Assembly: GCF_026151205.1 (NCBI RefSeq)
Contig: NC_087081.1
Span: forward strand, 3,725,246 to 3,789,245
From: Bolinopsis microptera
Lineage: Eukaryota > Ctenophora > Tentaculata > Lobata > Bolinopsidae
DNA: 64,000 bases
Reading direction: 5' to 3'
Shown here: positions 33,461 to 44,176 of the stretch, piece by piece
Layout of the letters: each line of letters opens with the position of its first letter
Numbering within the stretch: the first letter of the stretch is position 1
The notes under the pieces: generated by a model
What the model saw: the letters and a program-made list of their open reading frames with translations, nothing else
What the model was told of the DNA's origin: nothing
The model's database searches: none
Position numbers and translations under genes: made by a program

Positions 33461-33885
33461 GTAACTAACTAAGTAACTCACTAAGTAACTAATTAAGTAA
33501 CTAATTAAGTAACTAACTAACTAACTAACTAAGTAACTAACTAAGTAACTAACTAAGTAACTAACTAAGTAACTAACTAACTAACTAACTAACTAAGTAA
33601 CTAACTAAGTAACTAACTAAGTAACTAACTAACTAAGTACCTAACTAAGTAACTAACTAACTAACCTGATACCGTCGTCACTAAACAGCAGGAGAACAGG
33701 TTTATCCCATTTTCTGAGGAAACGTTTCGTGCTCCGCATGTCCTCTATAATACGTTTACATCCCCAAGGTAACATGGGTACTAGCTGGGGCCACCGTGCT
33801 ACGCCTGCTTTGTATCTGTAAATAAGACAACTTAATAGAAACTTTCTTGTTTTGTTTTATTACAGATGAGCAAAAAGTGATTATC

Positions 33886-33962
<77 letters not shown>

Positions 33963-33967
33963 TACAT

Positions 33968-34000
<33 letters not shown>

Positions 34001-37000
34001 AAACGGACAGAAAATGAAACAGACAACACGCACAAACCTGTAGTTAGGGAAGGGAGCAGTGTAACCCCGCCTAGTTTTACTATCAATACTAGCGTACCCC
34101 AGTAGGTACCCCAGAGGTAGGTGGGTCTGACAGACGAATATAACAGCGGACCAGGTAAGAAAGTGGAACATGTTGACTAGGTGCTTTAGTCCTGTGTCTT
34201 CTCTGCAGGGCAGCACCTGAATATCACGTGTTAGGAAGTGGAACAAGTTGACTAGGTGTTTTAGTCATGTGTCTTCTCTGCAGGGCAGCACCTGAATATC
34301 ACGTGTTAGGAAGTGGAACATGTTGACTAGGTGTTTTAGTCCTGTGTCTTCTCTGCAGGGCAGCACCTGAATATCACGTGTTAGGAAGTGGAACAAGTTG
34401 ACTAGGTGTTTTAGTCATGTGTCTTCTCTGCAGGGCAGCACCTGAATATCACGTGTTAGGAAGTGGAACAAGTTGACTAGGTGTTTTAGTCATGTGTCTT
34501 CTCTGCAGGGCAGCACCTGAATATCACGTGTTAGGAAGTGGAACATGTTGACCAGGTGCTTTAGTCCTGTGTCTTCTCTGCAAGGCAGCACCTGAATATC
34601 ACGTGTTAGGAAGTGGAACAAGTTGACTAGGTGTTTTAGTCATGTGTCTTCTCTGCAGGGCAGCACCTGAATATCACGTGTTAGGAAGTGGAACATGTTG
34701 ACCAGGTGCTTTAGTCCTGTGTCTTCTCTGCAGGGCAGCACCTGAATATCACGTGATCAGCTGCTCTTATGTTAGGGTAGCTTTCACAGTTCACTTTTCA
34801 TTTGAAAATGTTAAACTGCTAGATTTGTTAGTGATTCCGGTATAAAACTGTCAACTTTAAAGACGTAGTCTCGTGACTGTGATGAGCCAATCAGCAATAA
34901 ATTCACAGGCACGTGTCATCTCCCACCCACATTAACACAATATCCTGGCCCCAAACAAGCTAATGTTTTTTATTGTGGCGGCTCCATTGTTAGTATGGAG
35001 ATCATATCTTATGTCATCACATCAAGTCATCTTATAGATGTTGTTGGGAGGTCAGACATATTGTTTGACATGTGACAGCAATTTACCAATGAAAGCCTAG
35101 AATCACTGTCACGTGTTTTATTCCCATCGGAATCCACATCTATTGTAATCCATAATTTTAAGGGTTATTTTTTGAAAGAAATTTGTTAATATAATGATCT
35201 AAAATTTATCGTCACTCAAAAATAGCAATTACGGGTATATGGCCCCCAGAATATAGGTGGCCCCCAAAATATAGGTCATGTTAGTGGATACAGTTCTAAC
35301 CAAGATAAGCGATACTAATGGGATCTGTTACTGCTAGGTTGGAGTAAAACATGTAACTTATGTTTCTGGATAAAAATTTTGGACCTACATGAGGTATTTT
35401 GGTATATTTGGTCATGACAGCGAAAGATTTAAACGATGTTGTCATTTTCTAGAGGGGTAAATATGGCGAAAAATTGTCATGACAAAAATCTGTCCAACAC
35501 ATGCCATTAAGACTACTGGTATGAGTATAAGTATTATTTTAAGCTATCTTTTCATCGAGACATCTGCAAACTGACAATTTGGAAAAAAGTTATGGCCACC
35601 ACAATTTTACGGGCCCCCAGAATATAGGTCTATACGACCCCCAGAATATAGGTTGGTCAAAAACCCTGAACATGCCCAAAACCATGCTTTGGGATGCTCT
35701 ACTTGTAGCTACTAGTCTCCTGAACCCACGTATCAAGTTTTATCAAAATTGGATAAAAATTGGCCGAGTTATGGGATAAAAACAAAAACCATATGCCCAT
35801 ATTTGGGCATACGCACCAAATTTGATCGATTTTGGTCCATAAATTGGTCAAATATCAATATTTTTGAATGAAACCAACTTTATATGGAAGGTAAGCATAT
35901 ATTACACATTCTCTATGATTATCAGCTCAATATCTACCTAACTGTGGATTCTGTGTTCAAATAATCGCAAAAAATGAACAAAATCGCCCATATCTCAAAC
36001 TGACTTCGCTCAAAACAATAGAACTCAATAGGGTTTCAATATTTTCACATGAAATTTTCAGAATCAACGTAGAATTGTCTCATGACCTTAAGTTTTGGGA
36101 CAGAATTTTGAGTTAGGCCTTTAAAAAAATTTGGCGGCCAAAAATGTCTGATTTACAGTCATTGAGGTGCACATTGTATTGATACAGATAAAAACAGCCC
36201 CCCTCAATCATATCTAGGGACACTCCTTCAATCTTATTTAAGTATTTAGTTAAGATCCCTACTAAATGAGTGCATGAAAGCTTTTTAACAAGTAAAATTA
36301 AAGATTTTACTCATTACGGGTATATGGCCCCCAGAATATAGGTTTTAAAAAAAAAATAGCGACCAAGATTCTGCATTTTCTCTGTCACCCTGAGCATTAA
36401 GGAATGTGGGGTAGTGATAAGAAACAGTTAAAGAACATATGCTGAAGAGATGGTATCATCAAAATGTATGAAGGTGGAGTATTTGAGGACGATTTTTGCA
36501 TACCTATATTCTGGGGGCCGTAGTTTTTGATTTTTTGCTATTAAGTATACTCTAAACCATTTCAATTTAGTATCTGGAGCCATTGGCATCATCAATACAG
36601 TCTCAGCAACATATTCTGACTGCATATAACTGTCTGTGACAATTTTAGAACAACTTAGGAACAGATGTTTGGACCTATATTCTGGGGGCCCTGTTAAAAA
36701 ATGGTATTTTTACAGGTGAAAAAAAAGTACACTTAAAAACCTAATAATTATTTTAAACTACCCAAGAAACATTTAAAGGGTTATTATGTACATATTTACA
36801 CCCCTAAACATGCTTAGAAGTAGTTTTAACACCTGTTTCTAAGTGCTCAAAAAACGACCTATATTCTGGGGGCCATATACCCGTATAGATCAATTATAGT
36901 TTAAATATAGATTAATATAGATTAAATCGATATGAATTATTCCACAAACCGTGTTTAAGATACAAAGGCTGTCGATTAGGTTAGGAATATCCTTCACAAC

Positions 37001-40000
37001 AGATAAACCAACCGGGCCACCCCAATCGTGTACTACTAGCGTTATCTTACTTAACCTGGGGTGTTATCTTAGTTAACAAAAGGTTTCGTTATTTAAAAGT
37101 TAGATCTGCTAATCAAAATAATCAGGATCAGACTTACCAATAACGATAATTAATAATTAATAATTATAGTTTATTGTAAGTCAATTATGGTACAAGACTG
37201 GGTGATAACACTTGAATGTCCTGCACAGCAGATTGAAGCTTTTTAAATCTTTAAATTATTTTTTATTCTTATTGTATTGCTGTGTAAATTTGATTTTAAT
37301 CCTAATTAACAGGGGGTGGATTATCATTACCCCTCATTAACATTATCAGTATTAATATTCAGTATTAATTGTAGAATCTATCATGACTAAAGTAAAATAA
37401 GTAATTTTACTATTGTTCACGTATAACCCTAACTCAAAGATTAGACTATTTATATTGTTTTCATAATCAGTGCAGTATCAAGATGCTCATAAATACAAGA
37501 AAAATGGCGTGATAATTTTGCTTAAACATTCAGATTTACATTGTCAAGCTATGCAGTAATGCAGTAGTAGTTTCATAACATATTTGAATTATATTCTGAA
37601 TAATCTATAACAACGTATTTTTCAGCTCACTAAGAAACTATGGCGACAAGTTTTAAACCGACTCAAGGGGGGTTTAGTCACCCAGCATAGCTATTAGCTA
37701 CACCTAATTCTATTTATCTCTCTCATTTTGTGAATCAATCAATACCAAAACGATGTATTTGTGTTGATGATGGACAGTCATTGAGTGGAAACATTACCAA
37801 TTATACAGTAAAACTCCGATTTACCGCGCCCCGATTTACCACAAACTCTGATTTACCACGGACATTTCCTTCCCCAAACTCCACGGTAAATCGGGGTTTT
37901 ACAGTAATACAATGTTGGAACCGATTTACACGGTCCTTATGACCGTACGCCGCTGAATAAAATAGCAATGAATGACAACCATTTTTCCTTGCTGTGTAAA
38001 TAATATCTCTACTATAATTCAAAAGATTCTTTCTGATGTACGACCGCCCACGTGCAAATCAGACGAGAAATAGGAATTTAGGTAACAACCAAAAGGTTCC
38101 ATAGCAACGGTGTTTTAATGCACACATGCACGTGCAAAGATTGTTTTAACGTCATTTTGATCGGTTTTGTGGTAATTACGTTGTGTTTAAAGTGTTTTAT
38201 ATTTAAATCGGCTGTATCTTCGGTTGAGATGGATATTTTTTGATGCGATTAAAACTTTCTTTCAAAGAATACTACTAGCTTCGTCCCTGTTACCACGGGC
38301 TTTCTAGTTATCTTATAAACCAGTCTAGTGGTCCATATTTAGTTATCCATGATACAGTATACACTAAGCAATATAGCCTCATCAAGATATAACGCATTTA
38401 CATTTAACATAGGTAATAATGAACAAGGCCGATAGTTATTATTCTCATGTGACAATAACATCGTTATATTATCCTTGTTGGACAGCAACATCTAATGAGT
38501 ACGTGAGTACATCAGCACTCAACGGGCAATGACCCGAGTTATATCAGTAAATATAACCCAGTTTACATTTAATAAACTTAAACCACTCCTTATAAGGGTA
38601 TCACGTGATTACTGATTGATAATAAAATGATAAGAATGTTAAAACTTTAATTATTTCTTACTTTAAATGTTCAATGAAGAGTCTGAGAGTGAGAGTGTGG
38701 AGATCGTGTGTGTACATGTCTAACGAGGAGTACTTGTCACTTTTACCAAAACCTGGGGTACAAACAGGGTAAAGAGGGGTAGAAAGAGGGTAAAGAGGGG
38801 TAGAAACAGGGTAAAGAGGGGTAGAAACAGGGTAGAAAGAGGGTAAAGAGGGGTAGAAACAGGGTAAATAAGGGTAGAAACAGGGTAAATAAGGGTAGAC
38901 AGAGGGAGGAGTTCTTGTCACTTTTACCAAAACCTGGGGTACAAACAGGGTAAAGAGGGGTAGAAAGAGGGAGGAGTACTTGTCACTTTTACCAAAACCT
39001 GGGGTACAAAGAGGGTAAAGAGGGGTAGAAAGAGGGAGGAGTACTTTTCACTTTTACCAAAACCTGGGGTAGAAACAGGGTAAAGAGGGGTAGAAAGAGG
39101 GTAAAGAGGGGTAGAAAGAGGGTAAAGAGGGGTACTTGTCACTTTTACCAAAACCTGGGGTAGAAACAGGGTAAAGAAGGGTAGAAAGAGGGTAAAGAGG
39201 GGTACTTGTCACTTTTACCAAAACCTGGGGTAGAAACAGGGTAAAGAGGGGTAGAAAGAAGGTAAAGAGGGGTAGAAAGAGGAGGAGTACTTGTCACTTT
39301 TACCAAAACCTGGGGTACAAACAGGGTAAAGAGGGGTAGAAAGAGGGTAAAGAGGGGTACTTGTCACTTTTACCAAAACCTGGGGTAGAAACAGGGTAAA
39401 GAGGGGTAGAAAGAGGGCAAAGAGGGGTAGAAAGAGGGAGGAGTACTTGTCACTTTTACCAAAACCTGGGGTAGAAACAGGGTAAAGAGGGGTAGAAACA
39501 GGGTAAAGAGGGGTAGAAAGAGGGTAAATAAGGGTAGAAAGAGGAGGAGTACTTGTCACTTTTACCAAAACCTGGGGTAGAAACAGGGTAAAGAGGGGTA
39601 GAAACAGGGTAAAGAGGGGTAGAAAGAGGGTAAATAAGGGTAGAAAGAGGGAGGAGTACTTGTCACTTTTACCAAAACCTGGGGTAGAAACAGGGTAAAG
39701 AGGGGTAGAAACAGGGTAAAGAGGGGTAGAAAGAGGGTAAATAAGGGTAGAAAGAGGAGGAGTACTTGTCACTTTTACCAAAACCTGGGATACAAACAGG
39801 GTAAAGAGGGGTACTTGTCACTTTTACCAAAACCTGGGGTAGAAACAGGGTAACGAGGGGTAGGAAGAGGGAGGAGTACTTGTCACTTTTACCAAAACCT
39901 GGGGTACAAACAGGGTAAAGAGGGGTACTTGTCACAGGGGAAGTTGTTAGTTAAACTTGAATTTAAGATTAAAATTTGATAAAGAAACAATTATATTATT

Positions 40001-43000
40001 GTTACAAATACAAATCTAAATATGGGCAATTCCACGATAACGGTAACCAGTAACAAAATAATAAAGTTTGGAGGTGGTTTGGGAGAGATAGAAAATCTTT
40101 AAGATATTTGACCATATTTTCAGGGGCAAAAAACCGTTTGTTGATATCTAGCCTAGTTTAAAAACTGTAGCGCGTCAAAGTTGGCTTAAATTTAGTGTAT
40201 CTTTAGTGTGAATATCCAGTTATTTTCCGAAAGATTTTAGGGAGCTTTATTAATCGTAGAATTCAATATTTTATCCTGTATATCAACCTAGTGGGCTTCA
40301 GATAGAAGGCCAGCCTAATTTTGAGGGCCAAATTTCTTTACTTTTTGAGTGTCTTATGATCAAATTTTTCCTCTTCGCGTGTGAATAACGCTACCAAATA
40401 GTGAAAAATGTTTTACTGTGGCTACACTATAAGTCTGTTTGATTCGTAACTGTCTCTCTAACGGCAACTTTAGTCATCTATAAAGGTCAGAAAATTTCAT
40501 TCGTTTTGTCACACTGGAAGTGCAAAAAGTAGGGGTAGTGTGATTCACAGGTAGCGTAATTCACAGCTTGGTAGTGTAATTTACACAGCGGAAAATTAAT
40601 AAAACAAGTAGTTTAAATGCTTTGTTGTGAAATAAATTGTACTTTCAATACTTCCAGGGCAATTCCAGGGACCTATTTTCAACAACTGCCTGAAAGTGTT
40701 GGTAATTTAATCGAAATTAGGGTTCCGCCAGGGCAAAATGTGCCACTTTTAGACCTTAAATCGCAAAAATAATGATTTTTAAATGGATTAGGACATCAAA
40801 ATTGATTTGAAAGTGTTTTATAGTCATTTTTAGGTCTGGGAACACTTATTTGAGTAATTTAAAGGCTTATTTTCAGAAAATATCAGCAATTTGGGGCTAA
40901 AATTACCTTATTTTCTTGTCACGTAACTAAATTTTGCTCAAAAGAGCAGTGTTTTTGCCCCCAAAATTATAATTTTATCAAAAACCATGTATAGAGGTAT
41001 CAAATTAAAGCTGTTGATGACCTCTTCACATTAAAAACACAAAGAAGTAGTTTAGAATTGATATAAGTGATAAAATGGTCTAAAAATGGATTCAAAAAGT
41101 TATAAATTTCGCCCAATTTCTGTCTAATCATGAACCTTTGAGAGCTCATAAAAAAATCATGCCACAATATTACACTGTACATTTTTCTAGGATTACTCTA
41201 AATGTCCTATACTTACAGATAGATCAACTTATAGATGCTTACCAAAGTTAATTTGCAACTTATTTTTGTAGTTTGTCCTAAAAAATGGCAAAAAATTGCC
41301 AAAAAATGCAATTTTTGACAAAAAATGAGGTAAAATTAATATTTGAGGTCAAATATCCATTTAATCACTCTAAAAACCTTTTTAAACGTTATTTTGGGGC
41401 AAGATACCCCTAGAATACATGTTTTGTGGTATATCATACCCCTTAGTCATGCCTATATCTTATGTCTACCTCGCATGGGCGCCCCGACCACTGTGGTATG
41501 GCAGTAGGGTGTAATCTACACCATTACCAGTATCTAATTGGACCGATTAGTAGTCAATTTAATTTAAAATCAGTAATAGTCAGTCTACTTCACCATTTTA
41601 CAATAGCAGCAACCAAATCAAGAACAAGCAAACATCAATACAACGCACAAACAGAGCAACTGGGCAGAGTGTGAGTTACACTACGTTCAAATGTGAATAA
41701 CGTTTACTTCCTATATTGTCCCTGTACTACACACATTCCACAAATTTATGTTAGGAAGGACATAGGAAGTTGAAAAAATGTGTACTTTATTGTGATCAAG
41801 CCTTATTGTAACTTCTGCTATTACACTGGGGCACGAATTGCAATTTTAAGGCAAGATTTCTAAAACACCAAATTATGCCTGTGAATAACGTCTACTTTTT
41901 AAAATGCTGTTCACATAAAAAGTATAAGAGATAGACATTAAACTTTTGTTGCCACATCATCACAAACGTTTAAACTTCATTTTGACTTTATATTATCATG
42001 CTGCTAATGTTAGCCTACAATTAGCATGCAATTAAAAGCTAAATTTTGTGCAAAGTGTGAATTACACTACGTGGAATTGCCCATATAATACTTTTATATC
42101 GGTGTCAAGAGATGCCAAATGGTGCGCATTATAATGAGTGTAACCATAGTAACTATACTAAAAGGAGTTCGGTCTATGGAAGGCTATTGTTCTCAAACTC
42201 TTGGCATTTCAAGAATTTTGTTAAAATTGTATAGAAACATTGTTCCTTAATTCCAGAGAATATCAATTGAGTTTCTCAAACAAATGGCCGGTAAAACTGC
42301 AGACCTGTTACATTTTAAAGCCAGCAAGTTCTGTTAAGGAATTACTCAAGCCGGGACCCCATAGTTTCAAATTCAATCTACTAAAATCCACACACAGGTT
42401 TACACTAACCTATAAAATCAAGCGCTATAACTCTGTATCCCTTGGAAGCTAATGATTTTATCATGAACCTGTAGAGAAAACTCCACGTAGGTTCTCCGTG
42501 TATCAGTAGGATTACTCTGTCACTGTTTGGAGGGCCCTGAAATTTGTCAGATATTACAGGAATTTGCTACAAAAGTTCTGTCACTACGTGCGATTCAATT
42601 GATGAAAGATATCACTGGGCTCATTTCCAAGATAACAAGTTTCAGTTTTAAAAGATCTCACCTCATCTACATAGTGTACTCTGGGTAGATGGAGATTACC
42701 TCCACACAGTTCTATGAAGTTAGGTTCAAATGTATAACCAAGGGCACTGAGGCCAGCAAATGATTCTTCTGGCGTCCTAAATTGTAAATAGTTAATAAAT
42801 TGATATTAAAGCAGAAGCAGATAATGCTATATGTGCACAAGATATCTGCAAAACCAATTTATTCTTTAATAAAATGTACAGATAGCAAATAGGTTCATAA
42901 GATTATTATACCTCAATACAGGTGTAAATGTAAAATGTAAAGTGTACCTCAATACAGGTGTTAATGTAAAATGTAAAGTAGTTAAGTGTACCTCAATACA

Positions 43001-43746
43001 GGTGTTAATGTAAAATGTAAAGTAGTTAAGTGTACCTCAATACAGGTGCTAATGTAAAATGTAAAGTAGTTAAGTGTACCTCAATACAGGTGTTAATGTA
43101 AAATGTAAAGTAGTTAAGTGTACCTCAATACAGGTGTTAATGTAAAATGTAAAGTAGTTAAGTGTACCTCAATACAGATTTTAATGTAAAATGTAAAGTA
43201 GTTAAGTGTACCTCAATACAGGTGTTAATATAAAATGTAAAGTAACTTTAAGTGTACCTCAATACAGGTGTTAATGTAAAATGTAAAGTAGTTAAGTGTA
43301 CCTCAATACAGGTGTTAATGTAAAATGTAAAGTAATTAAGTGTACCTCAATACAGGTGTTAATGTAAAATGTAAAGTAGTTAAGTGTACCTCAATACAGG
43401 TGTTAATGTAAAATGTAAAGTAGTTAAGTGTACCTCAATACAGGTGTTAATGTAAAATGTAAAGTAGTTAAGTGTACCTCAATACAGGTGCTAATGTAAA
43501 ATGTAAAGTAGTTAAGTGTACCTCAATACAGGTGTTAATGTAAAATGTAAAGTAGTTAAGTGTACCTCAATACAGGTGCTAATGTAAAATGTAAAGTAGT
43601 TAAGTGTACCTCAATACAGGAGGATAATTCTTTGGTTTGAGTGCTCTGAAAAGAAAGGAGGCAGCGTGACGTATGATGGCTAACGAGAGAACTAATGGGA
43701 ACATTAGTATCAGCACTGGTATAATGTATCTCTTCTTATTCAACAT
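29089..43746 (-). CDS. Haloalkane dehalogenase-like alpha/beta hydrolase, membrane-anchored
   Basis: Nine phase-matched exons on the minus strand: 43610-43746 (ATG), 42662-42776, 42410-42536, 38662-38752, 36950-37055, 34038-34216, 33666-33815, 29398-29485, 29089-29157 (TGA), coding 353 aa. Order: an N-terminal signal anchor (about residues 8-24, [17 protein letters not shown]), RTPEESF, oxyanion motif [11 protein letters not shown] (97-107), FGKSDK, nucleophile elbow VVHDWGG (Asp167, halide-binding Trp168), NTVLPC, cap region with APFPNYRYKAG, strand [12 protein letters not shown] carrying the probable acid (Asp298/299), and base His328 in GGGHLYQ. These are diagnostic of the family that hydrolyses carbon-halogen bonds. 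The animal substrate is unknown, and the anchor suggests a secretory-pathway membrane location. Six of its 16 splice junctions are duplicated or fused to tandem arrays. Confidence 0.93.
29291..29319 (-). repeat. Second copy of the exon 8 5' splice junction
   Basis: GTCACTTGTATCAG followed by GTATTTCAAATTAAT repeats the end of dehalogenase exon 8 and the start of intron 8. The authentic junction lies at 29398, 92 bp away. A palindromic segment (CATATAGTG ... TATATAGTG) separates the two copies. Confidence 0.85.
29509..30023 (+). mobile_element. Non-autonomous Helitron
   Basis: The 5' end is TCTATACTAATAATC and the 3' end is a CCCG...CGGG hairpin followed by TTACACTAG. It is inserted between A (29508) and T (30024) without target duplication, the Helitron rule. 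There is no Rep/helicase ORF. A pyrimidine run (TCTCCC)n lies inside at 29733-29762. It sits in dehalogenase intron 7. Confidence 0.75.
30030..32035. other. Dehalogenase intron 7, no further gene
   Basis: Only small duplications are present: GTTGTACGTGAGTTTTAGTA twice near 30750-30810, TTATACGGTTAGA twice near 31153 and 31183, and a hairpin GTGTATCGT/ACGATACAC at 31397-31428. No exon-like reading frame was found. Confidence 0.5.
32050..32975. repeat. 12/36-bp compound minisatellite
   Basis: Twelve-bp units GTATAACCTCTG alternate with a 24-bp GTATAAGTTTAATATCAGAG-type extension. Larger blocks of about 200-250 bp repeat three times. It lies in dehalogenase intron 7. Reading frames through it on both strands are low-complexity and not genes. 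Confidence 0.93.
33351..33665. repeat. CTAA array on the exon 7 5' splice site
   Basis: About 75 CTAA/CTAAGTAA units. On the gene's strand it starts at intron position 1 (GGTATCAG, then GTTAGTTAG). At the far end AACTAACCTGATAAC (33336-33350) copies the junction AACTAACCTGATACC. Confidence 0.93.
33885..33998. repeat. GACA tetranucleotide array
   Basis: About 28 GACA units with two ATACAT interruptions, inside the short (222-bp) dehalogenase intron 6, 40 nt from its 5' splice site. It makes up half of that intron. Confidence 0.95.
34141..34755 (-). repeat. 75-bp array of exon 6 head plus 3' splice site
   Basis: Eight copies spaced exactly 75 bp (marker CAGCACCTGAATATCAC at 34211, 34286, 34361, 34436, 34511, 34586, 34661, 34736). 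The first is the authentic start of dehalogenase exon 6. Each copy carries about 55 nt of exon head and the ATATTCAG acceptor. Units alternate between forms with and without a stop in the exon frame. Confidence 0.95.
35230..36885. mobile_element. TA-flanked element with repeated terminal motif
   Basis: Ends CGGGTATATGGCCCCCAG and its inverse are bounded by TA. Internal copies of the terminal motif lie near 35258, 35609, 35636 and 36315 (direct, the last including the full end) and 36502 and 36670 (inverted). No ORF is present. It lies in dehalogenase intron 5. Confidence 0.8.
37056..37080 (-). repeat. Second copy of the exon 5 head before its 3' splice site
   Basis: GTTAACTAAGATAAC lies 22 nt upstream of the exon 5 start GTTAAGTAAGATAAC, differing by one base, with ACCCCAG between. 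Confidence 0.7.
37806..37904. mobile_element. 99-bp MITE (pogo/Tigger-like ends)
   Basis: Ends CAGTAAAACTCCGATTTACC and CTGTAAAACCCCGATTTACC (inverted) are bounded by TA. Length and ends suit a Tc1/mariner-superfamily MITE. It lies in dehalogenase intron 4. Confidence 0.75.
38006..38307 (+). mobile_element. Non-autonomous Helitron
   Basis: It starts TCTCTACTATAATTCAAAAG and ends with CCCTG...ACGGG and CTTTCTAG, inserted between A and T. The subterminal TATTTTTTGATGCG also occurs in the candidate at 57797-58416. Confidence 0.65.
38752..39940 (-). repeat. Array of exon 4 head plus 3' splice site
   Basis: About 13 complete and one truncated extra copies of the junction TTTCTACCCCAG followed by GTTTTGGTAAAAGTGACAAG lie upstream of the true exon 4 start at 38752. 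They are spaced by variable numbers of TACCCTCTTTC-type pyrimidine units. Most copies carry 21-29 nt of exon. Markers (TTTTACCAAAACC) lie near 38915, 38979, 39044, 39135, 39203, 39290, 39359, 39445, 39550, 39660, 39769, 39816 and 39878. Confidence 0.95.
40023..42083. mobile_element. 2-kb TA-flanked element
   Basis: Ends TGGGCAATTCCACG and its inverse are bounded by TA. Internal repeats of GTGTGAATTACACTACG/GTGTGAGTTACACTACG lie near the right end. No ORF above ~70 codons. It fills most of dehalogenase intron 3. Confidence 0.8.
42911..43620 (-). repeat. 44-bp array of exon 1 tail plus 5' splice site
   Basis: Seventeen copies of CCTGTATTGAG followed by GTACAC, the last being the authentic exon 1 boundary at 43610. 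The spacing is 44 bp in nearly all cases (36 and 46 once each). Each copy carries 11 nt of exon and about 33 nt of intron. Confidence 0.95.
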
Positions 43747-44176
43747 GTCTGCAGAGCCTATCAGATCTGTTTGGATTGGTTAAATCTTGTAAAAGTTTTT
43801 TAACTTTGTTGTAAATAAGCAATTTTTCAGTGTTAGTAATATCAACCGCAAGTTGAACAATTTATGAATATCAAAAATAAAACTTAATGTTAGATATTAA
43901 CAACAATCTTCAGATCTCAAATTATTGTTTGAGAGATAAGAGGAAATTGGTTGGGGTAAATACCTCAATTTTAAGTCTCAATCAAAAATATCTGAGAAGT
44001 TTGGGTAAATGTGTATGTGTTCTATTCAATAATTTACTTATAAAAATCAGTCCAAAGATTATATCTACATAAATCATTGAATTTAAAAAGTAGTAAAAAC
44101 AGGTCACTTAATGATTTTACTAAGAACACAAAAGCTGCAGACAAATATTTCAACAGTCCTGACTTAATAAGTCTCT

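Noticed and set aside
33832-34246. 84- and 120-codon minus frames with Val-Cys-Leu-Ser repeats
   Set aside because: The repeats are the GACA array in intron 6. Only 34038-34216 of the second frame is real exon.
38658-39935. Pro/Tyr/Ser-rich minus-strand frames
   Set aside because: Translations of the exon 4 acceptor array. The true exon is only 38662-38752.
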